In this document: in pieces, positions 9,181 through 11,296 of the stretch
Position numbering within the stretch: position 1 is the first letter of the stretch
How the letters are laid out: every line of letters begins with the position of its first letter
Source of the DNA: Desulfobacterales bacterium
GTDB taxonomy: Bacteria > Desulfobacterota > Desulfobacteria > Desulfobacterales > JAFDCJ01
Assembly: GCA_029939875.1 (NCBI GenBank)
Contig: JAOZSC010000046.1
Coordinates: forward strand, 1 to 11,296
Length of the DNA: 11,296 nt
Direction: 5' to 3'
The notes under the pieces: generated by a model
Seen by the model: the letters and a program-made list of their open reading frames with translations, nothing else
What the model was told of the DNA's origin: nothing
Databases searched by the model: none
Made by a program: the position numbers and the translations under genes

Positions 9181-9365
9181 GGAGACCCCTTTTAAAACGA
9201 TTATGGCACGTCTTTTATTTTGTGTTGCCAGGCGGCATGATCGTTCACCGTAAGTCAGCTGTTGGATTGTTCGTCCAAACCGTTTTTATTCCTATAGCAC
9301 TATTGACAACGAAGGTCCAGTTCTATTGCCCCGGGGCCGGGCATGACACGGGTACATGAGACTTG
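9181..9365 (-). promoter_or_regulatory. gap upstream of acnA with weak promoter-like and operator-like elements
   Basis: This 185-base non-coding gap lies between the TVP38-like gene and acnA, both leftward. A leftward CATAAT (9205-9200) has a poor -35 partner (GCAACA) 17 bases upstream. A leftward TTGTCA (9309-9304) has TAAAAA 15 bases after it. An inverted repeat TTGGA-N7-TCCAA (9262-9278) is a possible regulator site. A 10-bp G/C palindrome GCCCCGGGGC (9328-9337) lies just after the TVP38 gene but has no T-run, so it is not a standard terminator. Whether acnA has its own promoter or is read through from upstream cannot be decided. Confidence 0.25.
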
Positions 9366-10091
9366 CTATGACGGATTTACCGGCGAGGACGGGTCAGCGG
9401 CTTTTTTTATTTTCTTGATGATTTTGGGAATAAAAAAGGAGAAGACAAAAAGGGCGATTGAGAAAAAAACCCTGGCAGAAATCAGCTCGCCCCAGTTGCC
9501 GGTTGTCCAGACATCTTTCAGGGTTCCGATAAAAAAGGTGAATATAAACGTGCCGACAATGATTCCCAGGGCGGTGCCGGAAAAATAGTCCCGGAAATGA
9601 ACCCTGGTCAGACCCATGCCGAAGTTCATGGGGGTAAAGGGGAAGTATACCAGGCGCAAATACAGCACGGTGGCAAATCCGTTGCGCTCGATGGCGGCGT
9701 CGTATTTTTTAAGCCGGTCGCCGATCAGCGAGGCGGCAAATTCTCTGCCCAGGGTGCGCCCGATCAGAAAGGCGGCGCTGGCACCGGCCATGGCGCCGAA
9801 CCAAACATACACGAACCCCCAGTAAGCCCCGAAGATGGCCGCTCCCAGGCCTGTCAGAAGTGTCCCCGGCAAAAACAGGCACACCCCCACCGCATAAATC
9901 GTGATAAAGACCAGCGGGGCCCACAGGCCGGCACTGTCCAGAAAATGCCCGAGTGCTTCCACGGTCAGATAATTTTTAACGGGGGTAAACCGTACTGCCA
10001 GGATTGCAGCGATAACAAAAACAGCTAAAACGGCAGCTTTCACCAGCGCCTTTGTACGTCGTTGCGGCCGGCCGGTATCGATGGTTTCCAT
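9366..10091 (-). CDS. TVP38/TMEM64 (VTT/SNARE-associated, DedA-superfamily) membrane protein
   Basis: This inner-membrane protein of 241 residues belongs to the TVP38/TMEM64 group of the DedA/VTT superfamily. Relatives are linked to lipid or small-molecule movement across membranes, but the substrate is not known here. There is an N-terminal helix at about 17-33. The VTT core follows at about 60-190, with CLFLPGTLLTGLGAAIFG (71-88), the Gly- and Ala-rich helix GAMAGASAAFLIGRTLGRE (99-117), and the later LRLVYFPFTPMNFGMGLT (145-162). A C-terminal helix spans about 206-223, before a Lys-rich tail (KIIKKIKK) expected on the cytoplasmic side. AGGGAG sits ten bases before the ATG. The gene lies 111 bases after a flavin oxidoreductase on the same strand. 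Because proteins that fuse a TVP38 domain to this class of oxidoreductase are known, a joint function in the membrane is likely. The family is firm; the role is inferred. Confidence 0.88.
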   Translation of the reverse strand: METIDTGRPQRRTKALVKAAVLAVFVIAAILAVRFTPVKNYLTVEALGHFLDSAGLWAPLVFITIYAVGVCLFLPGTLLTGLGAAIFGAYWGFVYVWFGAMAGASAAFLIGRTLGREFAASLIGDRLKKYDAAIERNGFATVLYLRLVYFPFTPMNFGMGLTRVHFRDYFSGTALGIIVGTFIFTFFIGTLKDVWTTGNWGELISARVFFSIALFVFSFFIPKIIKKIKKAADPSSPVNPS

Positions 10092-10202
10092 TTGGGGTGC
10101 GCTCCCTGTGCGGTTGTCAGGGTCCTGTGGTCCGGCGACATTTACCGGAAATGCGACAGATCAGATCCTTTGGCTGCCATGTTGTTTATACAACGCTGCG
10201 GT

Positions 10203-11296
10203 TCAGCTGCTGCAGCTGTCTTCACCACAGGCCCGTCCTTTTAGCTGGAAGAAAAGCTTTAGACCTTTTTGTATTTTTTTTGAAAATATTTTGGGCGCAA
10301 AATACGAGCCGGCCACCTTTTTATTAATCTCCGCAATGGTCGGATAGGGGTGAATCGTCGCCGCCAGGGTGGACAACTTCACTTTGCCGTTCAACACTGC
10401 CGCCCATTCCCCGATCAGGTCGTCTGCGTGCGTTCCCAGGATCTGAACCCCGATGGGTTTTTCCTTTTCATCCAGCAGCATTTTGAGGGTGCCGATTTGT
10501 TGTCCTTCCGCAAGGCTGCGGTCGTTGTCTGCAAATTGCTCGCTATGGACCGTATAGTTGATTCCGGCGGCAGCAGCACTTTTTTCATTCATTCCGATAC
10601 TGCCCAGGGGAGGATCGGTGTAAGTGCACCACGGTAAAAAAGTATAATTTGCTTTGCGGGGCAACCGAAAGATGGCATTGCTGATGACGATGCCGCCCTC
10701 ATAGCCGGCAGCATGGGTGAATTGAAAATCCCCGTTGACATCCCCGACAGCATATATGTGCCGATGATTGGTCCGTAAGCGCTCATCCACCGCAATTCCA
10801 CGGCGATTGAGCTCAACACCGATTTGCTCGAGCCCAAGGTTTTGCGTGTTGGCGCCTCTTCCGAGGGCTACCAGAATTGCGTCGGCTTTCAGGCTCACAG
10901 TGCGGTTCTGTGCGGTTTTAATCCGGACTTCTTTGCTGGCGCCATGATGGCTGATTTCTTCGATGGAAGAGTTTAGATAAAATGTGACGCCTTCTGAGCT
11001 GAGAACATCTTTGAGCATGCCCGCCAGGTCCACATCTTCTTTGACAAGGATCTGGGAAGCCATGTCCACCACCGAAACTTTGGTACCCAGGCGTCCGAAC
11101 GCCTGGGACATTTCGATGCCGATGGGCCCTGCGCCCAGAATAATAATGGAGGCGGGCAGGTGGTCCAGGTTAAAAATTTCCCTGTTGGTCAGGTACGGAG
11201 TCTGATCCAGCCCCTTGATGGGAGGGGCTATCGGTGAGGAACCGGTGGCAATGACCCACGTTTTGGCCGACCAGCTGCGACCGTTGAGCCGCACGG
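10203..11296 (-). CDS. mercuric-reductase-like FAD-dependent pyridine nucleotide-disulfide oxidoreductase, N-terminus cut off
   Basis: This flavoenzyme belongs to the lipoamide dehydrogenase/mercuric reductase class. The frame is open to the right edge; about 100 residues with the FAD Rossmann fold and the expected active-site CxxxxC are outside the window. In the 363 complete residues present (numbered from the codon at 11294) are the ATG motif VIATGSSP (14-21), the NAD(P)H fold GAGPIGIE (54-61), the second FAD motif YAVGDV (181-186) and the dimerisation domain (about 220-340). The second strand of the NAD(P)H fold ends in Asp77, which suggests NADH rather than NADPH. In HPYPTIAE (315-322) a Tyr occupies the place of the catalytic His of lipoamide dehydrogenase, as in mercuric reductase, so a plain lipoamide dehydrogenase is unlikely. 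The protein ends with a C-X4-C tail, CGEDSC, two residues from the C-terminus. It is upstream of the TVP38-like gene and probably co-transcribed with it. The electron acceptor is unknown. Confidence 0.88.
   Translation of the reverse strand, partial: VRLNGRSWSAKTWVIATGSSPIAPPIKGLDQTPYLTNREIFNLDHLPASIIILGAGPIGIEMSQAFGRLGTKVSVVDMASQILVKEDVDLAGMLKDVLSSEGVTFYLNSSIEEISHHGASKEVRIKTAQNRTVSLKADAILVALGRGANTQNLGLEQIGVELNRRGIAVDERLRTNHRHIYAVGDVNGDFQFTHAAGYEGGIVISNAIFRLPRKANYTFLPWCTYTDPPLGSIGMNEKSAAAAGINYTVHSEQFADNDRSLAEGQQIGTLKMLLDEKEKPIGVQILGTHADDLIGEWAAVLNGKVKLSTLAATIHPYPTIAEINKKVAGSYFAPKIFSKKIQKGLKLFFQLKGRACGEDSCSS

Noticed and set aside
9328..9337. G/C palindrome GCCCCGGGGC after the TVP38-like gene as a terminator
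   Set aside because: It has no loop and no T-run. It is probably chance in G/C-rich sequence.
10139..10194. Small inverted repeats in the gap between the oxidoreductase and TVP38 genes (CATTT-N5-AAATG and GTTGT-N4-ACAAC)
   Set aside because: Five-base arms without a T-tract are too weak to call as terminator or operator. The gap more likely holds only a leader with the ribosome-binding site.

Overview
The window is a bacterial chromosomal stretch. It carries one rightward gene at the left edge (cut by the window) and eight leftward genes after it. The coding sequences are tightly packed, and the solute-binding protein has an export signal sequence typical of Gram-negative ABC importers. The aconitase and NADP-type isocitrate dehydrogenase pair, together with the general style of the proteins, would fit a proteobacterium or a Desulfobacterota relative. 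No rRNA or other taxonomic marker is present, so this placement is an inference.

Layout. Positions 1-900 (+) hold the C-terminal three quarters of a Bcr/CflA-type major facilitator drug exporter. It converges, with only a 13-base gap, on a four-gene leftward ABC importer operon (4891 down to 914) in the order solute-binding protein, permease 1, permease 2, ATPase. All three junctions overlap (ATGA, GTGA, TAATG), which indicates tight translational coupling. The binding protein is recognisably of the YnjB type (COG4134). In E. coli the system has one fused double permease (YnjC) and a short ATPase (YnjD). Here the permease is split into two genes and the ATPase carries a C-terminal TOBE-like extension. 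The substrate is unknown. A 254-base gap upstream of this operon holds a perfect 16-bp palindrome five bases upstream of a leftward TATAAT, a good candidate operator and promoter.

Next come aconitase (9180-6430) and NADP-dependent isocitrate dehydrogenase (6393-5146). They catalyse consecutive steps, citrate to isocitrate to 2-oxoglutarate, and are evidently co-transcribed. Upstream of them, after a 185-base gap with weak promoter-like elements, lies a TVP38/TMEM64 (DedA/VTT-type) membrane protein (10091-9366). It is preceded by a mercuric-reductase-like flavin disulfide oxidoreductase (10203 to the right edge, N-terminus missing). This last pair resembles the naturally fused TVP38-FAD oxidoreductase proteins, here as two genes.

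No mobile element, CRISPR array, tRNA, rRNA or phage gene was seen. Most of the window is ordinary metabolism and transport. The points worth following are the uncharacterised YnjB-type transporter with its palindromic operator, and the membrane protein/oxidoreductase pair, whose enzyme lacks the usual catalytic His and ends in a C-X4-C tail.
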